A stretch of DNA of 23,004 nt from Contendibacter sp031732755 (GTDB taxonomy: Bacteria; Pseudomonadota; Gammaproteobacteria; Competibacterales; Competibacteraceae). The position numbers and the translations under genes are program-made. The stretch is taken from assembly GCA_031732755.1 (NCBI GenBank), contig JAVMKI010000039.1, positions 1 through 23,004 of the forward strand. Direction: 5' to 3'. Numbering within the stretch: the first letter of the stretch is position 1; each line of letters starts with the position of its first letter. Shown in pieces: positions 6,239 through 14,381 of this stretch. The notes beneath the pieces were generated by a model that had not been told where the DNA came from, searched no databases, and saw only the letters and a list, made by a program, of their open reading frames with translations.

Positions 6239-7069
6239 ATGATCTTGCCCGATCCCAACCCTACTGTGGCTTTGGCGCTGGCCGAGGATGTCGGCGGCGG
6301 CGATTTGACCGCCGCTCTGATCCCGGAAGACGCCCAAGCCGAGGCCACCGTCATCAGCCGCGAACAAGCCGTGCTATGTGGCGCGGCGTGGTTCGACGCC
6401 GTGTTCCGCCAGTTGGACCCGTGTATCCACGTCGAATGGCAGGCGGCCGACGGTGATCTTGTCGAACCGGACCAGCGGCTTTGCACCCTGCGCGGTCCGG
6501 CCCGCGCGCTGCTGACCGGCGAGCGGACCGCGCTGAATTTCTTGCAAGCGCTGTCCGGCACCGCCACGCTGGCCCGGCGTTACGCCGATCTCGTGGCCGG
6601 CACCGGCGCGACGATTCTCGACACCCGCAAGACCCTGCCCGGTCTGCGCCTGGCGCAGAAGTACGCGGTGCGCTGCGGCGGCTGCCAGAACCACCGCATC
6701 GGCTTGTTCGACGCCGTGCTGATCAAGGAAAATCACATCGTGGCCGCCGGCTCGATCACCAACGCCATCGCCACGGCCCGCCGCTTGTATCCGGGCGTCA
6801 CAGTCGAAGTGGAAGTGGAGAATCTGGCGGAACTGGAAGAAGCATTGGCCGCCCGGCCCGACATCGTCATGCTGGACAACTTCAACCTGGCGCTCCTGGC
6901 CGAAGCGGTGCGGATCACGGCGCGGCGGGTCAAGCTGGAAGCGTCGGGCAACGTCACTACGACCACCGTCCGCGCCATCGCCGAAACCGGCGTGGATTAC
7001 ATCTCCATCGGCGGTTTGACCAAGGACGTGCGCGCCGTGGATTTGTCCATGCGTTTCCAAATCCGGTAA
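6239..7069 (+). CDS. nadC: Quinolinate phosphoribosyltransferase (nicotinate-nucleotide pyrophosphorylase)
   Basis: NadC converts quinolinate and PRPP to nicotinate mononucleotide, CO2 and pyrophosphate in de novo NAD synthesis. The 276-residue product has the usual length. The N-terminal part reads ALAEDVGGGDLTAALIP, a NadC hallmark. ERTALNFLQ, then DTRKTLPGLRLAQKYAV, CGGCQNHRIGLFDAVLIKENH, EVEVENL, MLDNF, LEASGNV and YISIGGLT are the conserved blocks that line the quinolinate/PRPP site. The ATG at 6239 is chosen because GAGGAA lies just upstream and the fold begins there; an in-frame ATG at 6077 would add 54 residues of non-coding character. A DUF3108 gene follows after 9 bp, so the two are probably cotranscribed. 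nadA and nadB are not in the window. Confidence 0.97.
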   Translation: MILPDPNPTVALALAEDVGGGDLTAALIPEDAQAEATVISREQAVLCGAAWFDAVFRQLDPCIHVEWQAADGDLVEPDQRLCTLRGPARALLTGERTALNFLQALSGTATLARRYADLVAGTGATILDTRKTLPGLRLAQKYAVRCGGCQNHRIGLFDAVLIKENHIVAAGSITNAIATARRLYPGVTVEVEVENLAELEEALAARPDIVMLDNFNLALLAEAVRITARRVKLEASGNVTTTTVRAIAETGVDYISIGGLTKDVRAVDLSMRFQIR

Positions 7070-7078
7070 GGCGCGCCC

Positions 7079-7801
7079 ATGAAGCCTTGGTGCCGTACCG
7101 TCGCGCTCGCCGGTTCGTTGCTGTTGAGTTCGTTGGCGACCGCCGCTGACGACCGCTTGCCGGTCGCTCCCTACCGTGCCCATTACGAAGTCTACGCTTC
7201 CGGTTTTTCCATCGGCGAGGCGGTCATCGCGTTGACCGAGCCTAGTCCGGGGACTTACCAGATGACGTCCGATGTTCGCCCCAACGGCCTAGTGGCGCTG
7301 CTGGCCTCTGGCCGCATCCACGAACAGGTCAGCGGCGAAATTCACCATGATGCGATCCAGCCCCACCAGTACGAACGGCTGCTCGACACGGGCAAGAAGT
7401 CCAATCACATGCAACTGCGCTTTGATTGGTCCGCCGGCCAGGCGCAGGCCCGCTACAACGCCGACCAGGCGACCCTGCCGCTCGCGCCCGGCGTGGTGGA
7501 CCCGCTCAGCCTGCAATTGGTGGTCATGGCGGATTTGCAGCGCGGGCGGACGCCCAGCCAATATAGCCTGGTGGACCGGATCGAGATCAAGACCTACCAG
7601 ATTCGCAACCAGGGCCAGGAAACGCTGGACACTCCACTCGGCAAGCTGAATACCGTGTTGGTCAACCAGTACACGCCTGGCAAGACCCGGATGACGACGT
7701 TCTGGGTCGCGCCCGACCTGCGCTATCTACCGGTGCGCATCATGCAGGAAAAGGACGGCAAGGAAGAATTGCGCATGGAAATCCGCGCGGTCGAGCGCTA
7801 A
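7079..7801 (+). CDS. DUF3108 domain periplasmic protein
   Basis: The 240-residue exported protein begins with a signal peptide (MKPWCRTVALAGSLLLSSLATA, likely cut before Ala-Asp-Asp). The mature part has the DUF3108 pattern: YRAHYEVYASGFSIGEA near the start, YERLLDTGKKSNHMQLRFDW in the middle, a PGVVDPLSLQL segment, and TTFWVAPDLRYLPVRI with EKDGKEELRMEI at the end. The biochemical function of the family is unknown; a beta-rich periplasmic fold is expected. Nine bases separate its ATG from the nadC stop, which suggests shared transcription, though the ribosome site is weak and translation may be coupled. No link to NAD synthesis is implied. Confidence 0.88.
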   Translation: MKPWCRTVALAGSLLLSSLATAADDRLPVAPYRAHYEVYASGFSIGEAVIALTEPSPGTYQMTSDVRPNGLVALLASGRIHEQVSGEIHHDAIQPHQYERLLDTGKKSNHMQLRFDWSAGQAQARYNADQATLPLAPGVVDPLSLQLVVMADLQRGRTPSQYSLVDRIEIKTYQIRNQGQETLDTPLGKLNTVLVNQYTPGKTRMTTFWVAPDLRYLPVRIMQEKDGKEELRMEIRAVER

Positions 7802-7843
7802 CCTCAATAGCTTGTCTCCGAGACTTTCCTGGGCGTCCGTCCC

Positions 7844-9202
7844 TTGATTCGCCTGATTCGCCATCCCGCCCGCCTGCTGGTTTTCAGCTTCGCCGCCACC
7901 ATCTTCGTCGGCGCCGGGCTGTTGGCCCTGCCGCTCGCCAGCACCGGCACCCCACTCGCCTTCATCAATGCCTTGTTCATGGCCACTAGCGCGGTGTGCG
8001 TGACCGGGTTGGCGGTGGTGGACCCCGGCAGCGCCTTGAGCGGCTTCGGCCAGGCGGTGCTGCTTGGCTTGGTGCAAATCGGCGGTCTGGGCATCATTAC
8101 CCTGTCCACCACGCTGTTTCTGCTGATGGGAAACGAGGTTTCGCTGTCCAGCCACGATGCGGTGCAGGATAGCTTCGCGGCCAGTCACCGCCTGAGCCTG
8201 CCGGCGCTGTTGCGCCTGGTGTTTCTGTGGACGCTGACGATTGAGGCCTTGGGCGCCACCGTGCTGTTCCTGAGTGAAAGCCAGCGGTTGCCGACGGGCC
8301 AGGCGCTTTGGGTTTCGGTGTTTCACGCCGTCAGCGCCTTTTGCAACGCCGGTTTCGGGTTGCGTCCGGACAATTTGATCGCGGATCGGACCAACGCCAG
8401 CATTGTGTTGCCGATTTCGATGTTGATCATCCTCGGTGGTCTGGGATTCGCCGTGCTGACGGAACTGGTGCGCTGGCAACGTCGGCGGTGGCGGCGGCAA
8501 CGGCTCCCGCTCAGCCTGCATACCAAAGTGGCGCTCACCATGACCGGCGTGCTGTTGCTGGTCGGAATGGTGGGCTTCATCCTGCTGGAGCGCGCCAATC
8601 TTCTGGTGGACATGAGCGCGCTGGAGATCCTGCTGACCAGTTGGTTCGCCGCGGTCACGCCGCGCACCGCCGGTTTCAACACCGTGGATTACAGTCAGGT
8701 CACGGTGGCAACGCTGTATTTTACCATCGTGCTGATGCTGATCGGCGGTTGCCCCGGCTCCACGGCTGGCGGCATCAAGGCGACCACGCTGGGTGTGTTG
8801 CTGGCGGTGGCGCGCTCGCGCTATCGCGGCGAACGCGGGGTGCGCTTGTTCAACCGCAGCGTGCCGGAGGCCAACGTTGCCAAGGCGGTTTGGGTGGTGG
8901 CGCTGGCATTCATGCTCATGACCCTGGGGGCGATCCTGCTGTCCGCGCTACAGGTGAGCGGCCTGTTCCATCCCCGAACGGTCGAGTGGTCACTGGGATT
9001 GCTGTTCGAGGTGGCGTCGGCGCTGGGCACGGCTGGGTTGTCCACCGGCATCACGCCGTACCTGAACGACGGTGGCAAGACTCTCATCATGTTGCTGATG
9101 TTCGTCGGTCGGCTGGGGCCGTTGACCATCGCCCTCGCCATCGCCCAGCAGGAGCCGCGGCCAGCGGTCGCCTACGCGGAAGAGCAGGTCATGATCGGTT
9201 GA
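7844..9202 (+). CDS. ktrB: KtrB/TrkH-type potassium channel subunit
   Basis: This is the membrane channel subunit of a Ktr potassium uptake system, about 452 residues, with four M1-P-M2 repeats. The four pore segments are visible: SAVCVTGLAVVD, HAVSAFCNAGFGL, AVTPRTAGFNTVD and ASALGTAGLSTGITP, each with the filter Gly. The GGCPGSTAGGIKATTL segment before the last repeat matches the intramembrane gating loop. The likely start is TTG at 7844; no ATG or GTG exists between it and the in-frame TAG at 7808, so a non-ATG start is forced (CTG at 7829 is the only other candidate). A weak ribosome site fits this. The KtrA gene follows after 21 bp, giving the complete channel plus regulator pair. Confidence 0.94.
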   Translation: MIRLIRHPARLLVFSFAATIFVGAGLLALPLASTGTPLAFINALFMATSAVCVTGLAVVDPGSALSGFGQAVLLGLVQIGGLGIITLSTTLFLLMGNEVSLSSHDAVQDSFAASHRLSLPALLRLVFLWTLTIEALGATVLFLSESQRLPTGQALWVSVFHAVSAFCNAGFGLRPDNLIADRTNASIVLPISMLIILGGLGFAVLTELVRWQRRRWRRQRLPLSLHTKVALTMTGVLLLVGMVGFILLERANLLVDMSALEILLTSWFAAVTPRTAGFNTVDYSQVTVATLYFTIVLMLIGGCPGSTAGGIKATTLGVLLAVARSRYRGERGVRLFNRSVPEANVAKAVWVVALAFMLMTLGAILLSALQVSGLFHPRTVEWSLGLLFEVASALGTAGLSTGITPYLNDGGKTLIMLLMFVGRLGPLTIALAIAQQEPRPAVAYAEEQVMIG

Positions 9203-9223
9203 TCGAGAGAACGAGGAGTCGCC

Positions 9224-9886
9224 ATGCACATCGCGGTATTGGGATTGGAGGATTTCGGGTTTCATCTGGCCCGCACCCTGAGCGAACTGGGCGATGACGT
9301 CATGGCGGTGGATCGAGACGCCGACAAGGTCCAGGAGATCATGCACCATGTCGGCAAGGCGATGGTCGCCGACGTGGCCGACCGCGAGGCGCTGAAGGAT
9401 TTGGGCATCCGGCGCATGGATGTGGTGGCGGTGGACGTGGGCGAGCGGTTCGAGACCAGTGTGCTGCTGACGCACTACCTTCGGGAGCTGGGCATTCCCC
9501 GGGTACTGGTCAAGGTCGCCAACGCCGATCAGGGCAAGATCCTGACGCTGATCGGCGCTAGCGATGTGGTGCAACCGGAGCGGGAAAGCGCGGTCAAGAC
9601 AGCGCATCTGATTCACTATTCTCGGTTGAAGCTGCTGGATGCGATGGCGCTGGGTGACGGCTATTTCGCGGTCACCTTGCGGACCCCGGCCAGCTTGGTG
9701 GGGCGGATGGTCGCCGACCTGGAATTGCTCGACCGCTACCAGGCGCATCTGTTGGCCATCAAACCCGCGGCGGAAAAGTCCGCTCCCTTCCTTCCCGACA
9801 CCAGTTATGCGTTGGCCAGCGACGATGTGTTGGTGGTGATGGGCGAGGAAACGAAATTGATCGAGCTACATCAGAAAGTGAAATGA
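9224..9886 (+). CDS. ktrA: KtrA/TrkA-type regulatory subunit, altered nucleotide loop
   Basis: This 220-residue cytoplasmic RCK protein gates KtrB in response to bound nucleotides. Residues ~1-135 form the RCK_N Rossmann domain: HIAVLGLEDFG, the acidic VDRD after beta-2, VVAVDVGERFETSVLLT and LVKVANADQGKIL with GASDVVQPE. Residues ~145-220 form RCK_C (GYFAVTL, LASDDVLVVMG). The glycine loop is unusual. The family consensus is Gly-x-Gly-x-Phe-Gly, but here it is Gly7-Leu-Glu9-Asp-Phe-Gly12, so the second glycine is replaced by Glu. The codon is GAG, one base from GGG. This may weaken or change nucleotide binding. The ATG at 9224 has GAGGAG upstream, 21 bp after ktrB. Confidence 0.93.
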   Translation: MHIAVLGLEDFGFHLARTLSELGDDVMAVDRDADKVQEIMHHVGKAMVADVADREALKDLGIRRMDVVAVDVGERFETSVLLTHYLRELGIPRVLVKVANADQGKILTLIGASDVVQPERESAVKTAHLIHYSRLKLLDAMALGDGYFAVTLRTPASLVGRMVADLELLDRYQAHLLAIKPAAEKSAPFLPDTSYALASDDVLVVMGEETKLIELHQKVK

Positions 9887-9949
9887 TGCTTCCCGCGCCA
9901 GCCGGTTGCCGGACTGGCGTCGAGTTCCGCTACTCAGGGAGTCGCCACG

Positions 9950-10372
9950 ATGTCCGAATCCGCCCAATGCATTTTCTGCAAGATCGTCCGGGGTGAAATC
10001 CCGTCGGTCAAGGTTCACGAGGACGAGCGCACGCTGACCTTCATGGACATTCAGCCGGCCAGTCCGGGTCATACGCTGGTGATTGCCAAGGCGCACGCGC
10101 CCAATCTGCTGGAAATCACCGAACCCGATCTGCTGGCGGTGGCCGTGACCGTCCAGCGCGTGGCCCGCGCGGTGCAAAAGGCGCTGGCCGCCGATGGTCT
10201 GCGCATCGGCCAGTTCAACGGCGCCGCCGCCGGCCAGACCGTGCCGCATTATCACGTGCACATCGTGCCGATGCGCGAGGGCCAGCGCGCCGGCGCCCAT
10301 GGCCGCACCTTGGCCAAGCCTGAAGAGTTGAAGGCGCAGGCGGCGCAAATTCGGGCGGCGTTGGTGGATTAG
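9950..10372 (+). CDS. HIT family nucleotide hydrolase (HinT-like)
   Basis: This 140-residue cytoplasmic protein of the histidine-triad family hydrolyses purine nucleoside phosphoramidates or dinucleotides. It starts with a Cys7-x-x-Cys10 zinc pair (CIFCKIVRGEIPS). It has the usual TLTFMDIQPASPGHTLVIAK block. The catalytic triad is in QTVPHYHVHIVPM, with His100, His102 and His104. The C-terminal tail is short. The ATG at 9950 has GGGAG upstream. The gene ends 16 bp from the converging yjbQ stop. The exact substrate cannot be told from sequence; HinT or an Ap4A hydrolase-like enzyme are both possible. Confidence 0.93.
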   Translation: MSESAQCIFCKIVRGEIPSVKVHEDERTLTFMDIQPASPGHTLVIAKAHAPNLLEITEPDLLAVAVTVQRVARAVQKALAADGLRIGQFNGAAAGQTVPHYHVHIVPMREGQRAGAHGRTLAKPEELKAQAAQIRAALVD

Positions 10373-10388
10373 CGAACCGGGCGCGGTT

Positions 10389-10802
10389 TCAGCCCGTGCT
10401 GTCCGCCAGCACGGTGCAAATCACCCGGCGGTCCCGGCGCGGGCCGTCGAATTCGCAGAAAAAAAGATTCTGCCAGCGCGACAGGCCCAGTTCGCCATCG
10501 ATGATCGGAATCACCTCCGACGGTCCCACCAGACCGGCCTTGAGGTGGGCGTCCCCGTTGCCGTCCTGTTCATCGTGTAGCCAGACTCCGCGCGGAATCA
10601 GCTTGCGCAGCAGGTTAACGACATCGGTTTGCACGCTCTCGTCCCAGTTTTCCTGGATCATCAGCGCGGCGGTCGCGCCTTGGGCGTAGACCGCCGCCAC
10701 GCCTTGGCGCACACCGCTGGCCTTGACGATGGCGGCGACCCGCGCGGTGATGTCCACCAGTTCCTCGCGGTGCTGAGTCGTCAAATGAAGGATGTCGCGC
10801 AT
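10389..10802 (-). CDS. yjbQ: YjbQ family protein (UPF0047)
   Basis: This 137-residue member of the YjbQ/UPF0047 family folds as a small trimeric enzyme; some members show weak thiamine phosphate synthase activity, but the physiological role is unsettled. Conserved features are VDITARVAAIV, AALMIQENWDESVQTD, the metal-site segment WLHDEQDGNGDAHLKAGLVG and the end LGLSRWQNLFFCEFDGPRRDR. The start ATG at 10802-10800 overlaps the NfeD stop (TGATG), so translation is coupled. It is the last gene of the DUF1285-unknown-QmcA-NfeD-YjbQ run and converges with the HIT gene. Confidence 0.93.
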   Translation of the reverse strand: MRDILHLTTQHREELVDITARVAAIVKASGVRQGVAAVYAQGATAALMIQENWDESVQTDVVNLLRKLIPRGVWLHDEQDGNGDAHLKAGLVGPSEVIPIIDGELGLSRWQNLFFCEFDGPRRDRRVICTVLADSTG

Positions 10803-11272
10803 CAGGCCTCCGTGGCCGGTGGGTTTTCCACCGCGCCCCTGAGCAGCACGCCGTTCACTCCGACGATTCGCAGCCGGGTTCCAGCCGGGCAATCCTGGTC
10901 CACCACCACTTTCCAGGTGCTGTCGTCCACCCGGATTTTCCCGTGGCCATTGACCACCGGCGCATCCAGGGTGAATACCCGACCGACATACTGATGGCCA
11001 CGGCGGTTGAGCAACGAGTCGGCGGTTGGCGTGGGATGCCGCCGCAGCCAGATTCGCCAGGCGACGATGGAACCCACCGACAGCACTGCGAACAGCATGA
11101 CCTGCCAAGTCCAGTCCAGGTCCGGCAACACGGTCAGCGTCAGCCCGACCAGCAGCGCGGCCACGCCCATCCACAGGAAGAAGAAGCCGGGCAGGAGTGC
11201 CTCGACCACCATCAGCGCTACCCCCAACACCCACCAGTTCCAGTAGACCGGTTCCAATAGCCACGCGCTCAC
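10802..11272 (-). CDS. NfeD family membrane protein
   Basis: This 156-residue short NfeD partner of a stomatin-like protein starts at GTG 11272, which overlaps the qmcA stop (GTGA). The first ~75 residues contain three hydrophobic segments (WNWWVLGVALMVVEALL, FFFLWMGVAALLVGLTL, WQVMLFAVLSVGSIVAW). Residues ~90-150 form the soluble OB-fold domain typical of NfeD (YVGRVFTLDAPVVNGHGKIR, then a WKVVVDQDCPAGT segment and VVGVNG-like turn). NfeD proteins act with SPFH proteins in membrane quality control. Overlaps on both sides mark it as the middle of a tightly coupled operon. Confidence 0.92.
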   Translation of the reverse strand: MSAWLLEPVYWNWWVLGVALMVVEALLPGFFFLWMGVAALLVGLTLTVLPDLDWTWQVMLFAVLSVGSIVAWRIWLRRHPTPTADSLLNRRGHQYVGRVFTLDAPVVNGHGKIRVDDSTWKVVVDQDCPAGTRLRIVGVNGVLLRGAVENPPATEA

Positions 11273-12198
11273 GAGCGGATTCCCGTCTTGTTCAGCGCCT
11301 CTTGCGCCAATTCGGCGACGCCGGCGAGCGTGCCGACCAACCCGGAGGTATCCAGCGGCATCAGCAACACTTTCTGATTTGGCGCCGCCGCCAGTTTCGC
11401 CACCGCCTCGACGTATTTCTGCGCCACGAAGTAGTTGACCGCCTGCACGTTGCCCTTGCCGATGGCCTCCGACAGCATCAGGGTGGCCCGCGCCTCGGCC
11501 TGGGCCAGCCGTTCGCGGGCCTCGGCGTCGCGGAAGGCGGATTCCTTGCGACCTTCCGCTTCCAGGATCGCCGCTTGCTTCTGACCCTCGGCGGCCAAAA
11601 TCGCCGCCTGGCGCTCGCCCTCGGCGGTCAGGATCGAGGCGCGCTTGTCGCGTTCCGCCTTCATCTGCCGCGCCATGGAATCCACCAGATCCTTCGGCGG
11701 CGCGATGTCCTTGATCTCGATGCGGGTGACCTTGAGGCCCCATGGCGTGGTGGCTTCGTCCACCACGGTCAGCAGCCGGGCGTTGATCTCGTCGCGCTTG
11801 GACAGCAGTTCGTCGAGGTCCATCGAACCCATCACTGTGCGGATGTTGGTCATGGTCAGGTTGAGAACGGCGAATTCAAGCTGGTTGACTTCGTAAGCGG
11901 CCTTGGCGGCGTCCAGCACCTGGTAGAACACCACCCCGTCCACTTTCACCATGGCGTTGTCCTTGGTGATGATTTCCTGCGAGGGCACATCCAGCACCGT
12001 TTCCATCATGTTCATCTTGCGTCCGATCCGGTCGATGAGTGGGATGATGAGATTCAGGCCAGGACGCATGGTCTCGGTATAGCGGCCAAAGCGCTCGACC
12101 GTGTATTCCATGCCTTGCGGCACCGACTTGACACCCAGGAAAATCAGGATGATGGCGAAGATCGCCAGACCGATGACAAATGTGGCAAAACCTTCCAT
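11269..12198 (-). CDS. qmcA: SPFH/stomatin-like membrane protein (QmcA type)
   Basis: This 309-residue stomatin-family scaffold of the inner membrane is likely to oligomerise in cage-like assemblies with NfeD. An N-terminal membrane segment (FATFVIGLAIFAIILIFLG) is followed by the SPFH domain: SVPQGMEYTVERFGRYTETM, PGLNLIIPLIDRIG, QEIITKDNAMVKVDGVVFYQV, LRT-like NIRTVMGSMDLDELLSKRDEIN and WGLKVTRIEIKDI. After it comes a long alanine/glutamate-rich helix (AERDKRASILTAEGERQAAI onwards) and a hydrophobic end. The ATG at 12198 has GAGGAG upstream and gives the usual length; an in-frame upstream start at 12243 would overlap the previous stop and lacks support. The stop overlaps the NfeD start. Confidence 0.95.
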   Translation of the reverse strand: MEGFATFVIGLAIFAIILIFLGVKSVPQGMEYTVERFGRYTETMRPGLNLIIPLIDRIGRKMNMMETVLDVPSQEIITKDNAMVKVDGVVFYQVLDAAKAAYEVNQLEFAVLNLTMTNIRTVMGSMDLDELLSKRDEINARLLTVVDEATTPWGLKVTRIEIKDIAPPKDLVDSMARQMKAERDKRASILTAEGERQAAILAAEGQKQAAILEAEGRKESAFRDAEARERLAQAEARATLMLSEAIGKGNVQAVNYFVAQKYVEAVAKLAAAPNQKVLLMPLDTSGLVGTLAGVAELAQEALNKTGIRS

Positions 12199-12235
12199 AA
12201 CGCGACTCCTCTCTTTGCGAAGTGAAGGGAAGGGA

Positions 12236-13675
12236 TCAGTCATCCGGTAGGATGACGCCCAAACGGGCGTCCACCCTCACGTGCAGCGGTGGGTCGTCCT
12301 CGCCGTTCCAGGCGACCACCTGCCAACAGGGGATGCCGTCTTCGTCGCTATACAACGAAGCGGAATCCAGCAGGACGCGGCCGGTTTCCGTCTGGGCCGC
12401 GAGCGTCGCCAGAGCCACGGGCAACACTTGATCCAGGTCGTGAAGCGGGGGACCGAGTGTCAGGGGAATCAGTGGCGAGTTGGTGACCAACGCGGCCCAT
12501 TCGGTCTCGTCGGCCACTTGTTCGAATTCCCGCTCCATGGCGGTGACCGCCATCTCGGCAGCCGCCAGGTCGAGCACGATGTCGAAGCTGCGCAACCGGC
12601 GAATCCGGCGCTGATGATGGTCGGCGCAACCGCGAAACGTGTAGCGAAACTCCGGCGTCAGGAGGGCTCCAGCACGGTCCTGGTCCAGTTCCACCACCAC
12701 CGCTTCCAGCACGGCGCGTGGATCGGTGCGCTGGGCCAGTGGCAGAATCCGCTCGTAACCGGCGCGCGCCGTGTTGATGGCGACGGGCACGGGCAGCGGC
12801 TGGCGGGCGACCACGATGCCGGGGGCGCCGCCGACGAACGCGGCGGCATCGATGCCATGTTCGGCCAGCAAGCGACGGGCGCGGCGGTCGGCGGCGCGCA
12901 GATGCAGGCTGGCCAGCGGCCAGGCTTGGCGCCAGACGCCCACCAGCGCGCCCCAGAGGCTCAGTCGGGCCGTATCCGTCGCTGGGTCGGGTCGCCGCAG
13001 CCAGCCCCGCGCGATCAGGGCCTGGATTTCGCGAGCATGGCTGTCGATCAGCAGATTGGCGGGGTCACGAGCAGCCTGTTCGATCTTGGCCGAACGGATC
13101 GGTTGACCCAGGGCGGCGACCAGGTCGCGGTGCAGGACATACAGCGCTCGCGCATCCCAAACATCCTTGAGTTGCAGGCGGGCCAGATAGTTCGGAGCCG
13201 GCAAGCTGTAGGGCAGGTTGAGATTATTCGTGGTCAGCACTCGGCCATCGTGAAATTCGGTGATGAACTCGATGAAGTTGTGCGCCGGGCGACTACCGCC
13301 GAACGCAATGTGCGCGGCGATAGCGCCGATGCCCGGTTCCGGTCGACCCAGCAAGCGTAGCCACAGCACCGCGTTCTGGATCAGACCGTCGCAGCGGAAA
13401 TCACCGTAATGGACGAAAGCATCGGCGGCCAGCGCTTCGGCGGCGTCGGTCAGCGTGATCCAGGCGGCATCGGGCAAATCGGCCTTCTGAATCGGAACGA
13501 GACGCAGCCGTAACGGCTGGCGAAGGCGGAGCAGGACCAGCGGCACGCCCAGCAGCACTTGCGGCAACAGGGCAAACGGCGCCACCAGCCATTTGAGCAC
13601 GCGGATCAGCAAAACCAGGGCGAGCGAGGGTAGCAACACCAGCGCGCGCAACAGAGACAGCGGGAAACGGCGCAT
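12236..13675 (-). CDS. Unrecognised 479-residue membrane-anchored protein
   Basis: I do not recognise this protein. Residues ~5-55 are strongly hydrophobic with interspersed basic residues (LLRALVLLPSLALVLLIRVL, VAPFALLPQVLLGVPLVLL), which suggests one or two N-terminal membrane helices with a large soluble part. The rest is mixed alpha/beta in character, rich in Ala, Leu, Arg and Asp. Visible blocks include HYGDFRCDGLIQNAVLWL, AHNFIEFITEFHDGR followed by TTNNLNLPYSLP, and FRYTFRGCADHHQRRIRRL. No catalytic signature was identified. The ATG at 13675 lies 3 bp after the DUF1285 stop, and qmcA starts 37 bp downstream, so it is in an operon with membrane scaffold genes. A role at the inner membrane is inferred from that alone. 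Confidence 0.8.
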   Translation of the reverse strand: MRRFPLSLLRALVLLPSLALVLLIRVLKWLVAPFALLPQVLLGVPLVLLRLRQPLRLRLVPIQKADLPDAAWITLTDAAEALAADAFVHYGDFRCDGLIQNAVLWLRLLGRPEPGIGAIAAHIAFGGSRPAHNFIEFITEFHDGRVLTTNNLNLPYSLPAPNYLARLQLKDVWDARALYVLHRDLVAALGQPIRSAKIEQAARDPANLLIDSHAREIQALIARGWLRRPDPATDTARLSLWGALVGVWRQAWPLASLHLRAADRRARRLLAEHGIDAAAFVGGAPGIVVARQPLPVPVAINTARAGYERILPLAQRTDPRAVLEAVVVELDQDRAGALLTPEFRYTFRGCADHHQRRIRRLRSFDIVLDLAAAEMAVTAMEREFEQVADETEWAALVTNSPLIPLTLGPPLHDLDQVLPVALATLAAQTETGRVLLDSASLYSDEDGIPCWQVVAWNGEDDPPLHVRVDARLGVILPDD

Positions 13676-13678
13676 GGC

Positions 13679-14254
13679 TCAGGTCTCATCGTCCAGTCGG
13701 CCGAGGCTGAAAAATTGGCCCTGACTCCACACTCCATAGTTTCGCCCGTGCGCGTCTGGTTGCTCCTCGCCCAGATCGACCAATTCCAGGAACACCGCCC
13801 GGGTCAACAGAGCGCGTAACCGGCCACGGACATGCAGATAGGGCGTGGGTTCGCCGCCTGGCGTCCGATATTCGACCGTCAGTGGGTGTTCGGGACCGGC
13901 GACGACTACATCGCCAACATTGGTGGTGAAGGTGAGCGCCTGATCATGCCCCTGCCCGGCCGCGTCGAGCCGCACCGCCAGGAAGGGTGCGTCGTCCACT
14001 CGGATGCGCCATTTTTCCACCGGCGTGACCAGATAGTGGCAACCGTCCTCGTCGCGGCGCAGGATGGAGGCGAACAGACGCACCAACGCCTCGCGCTGAA
14101 ACGGTGCGCCTTCATGGAACCAGGTCCCGTCGCGGGCAATGCGCAGGTCCATTTCGCCACTGAGCGGCGGATGCCAGCGTTCCACGGGGGGCAGAGGACG
14201 ATGGGCTGGCAGTTGGGTCGCCAGGGTAACGGGGTTTGGTCGAGAAGGGGACAT
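13679..14254 (-). CDS. DUF1285 domain protein
   Basis: This soluble protein of about 191 residues has the DUF1285 pattern: WHPPLSGEMDLRIARDGTWF, then HEGAPFQREALVRLFASILRR, EDGCHYLVTPVEKWRIRVDD, PFLAVRL, and FTTNVGDVVVAGPEHPL. The C-terminus contains LHVRGRLRALLTRAVFLELV. Structures in this family show a two-domain beta-rich fold of unknown role. The ATG at 14254 is preceded by GGAAC at short spacing; a GTG at 14266 in frame is the alternative. Three bases separate it from the unknown 479-residue gene downstream. The upstream gap to the transglycosylase gene holds a hairpin repeat that could end that transcript. Confidence 0.85.
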   Translation of the reverse strand: MSPSRPNPVTLATQLPAHRPLPPVERWHPPLSGEMDLRIARDGTWFHEGAPFQREALVRLFASILRRDEDGCHYLVTPVEKWRIRVDDAPFLAVRLDAAGQGHDQALTFTTNVGDVVVAGPEHPLTVEYRTPGGEPTPYLHVRGRLRALLTRAVFLELVDLGEEQPDAHGRNYGVWSQGQFFSLGRLDDET

Positions 14255-14340
14255 GAGTTCCAGCACGGGTGATCGGATTCACTTTTATTATGAATCATCG
14301 GAACCCGTATTGAAGAACTCTGGCTTGCGGGTGATTCCAA

Positions 14341-14368
14341 AACCCTCTCCCGTGGCAGGGAGAGGGTT
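14341..14368. repeat. Intergenic hairpin repeat, copy 2
   Basis: A perfect 11-bp inverted repeat lies at 14341-14351 and 14358-14368 (arms AACCCTCTCCC and GGGAGAGGGTT) with a 6-base loop. It sits 13 bp past the stop of the lytic transglycosylase gene. On the minus strand a short T-run follows the stem, so it may act as its terminator. It matches copy 1 at 1633-1654 in design and in its read-through PLPATGEG, and is probably part of a dispersed repeat family. Confidence 0.65.
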
Positions 14369-14381
14369 GAAATGGGGGAAA

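Noticed and set aside
12281..13360. Long plus-strand open frame antisense to the 479-residue gene
   Set aside because: Composition is Gln/Gly/Arg-rich without domain signals. The minus frame has start, coupling to neighbours and membrane segments.
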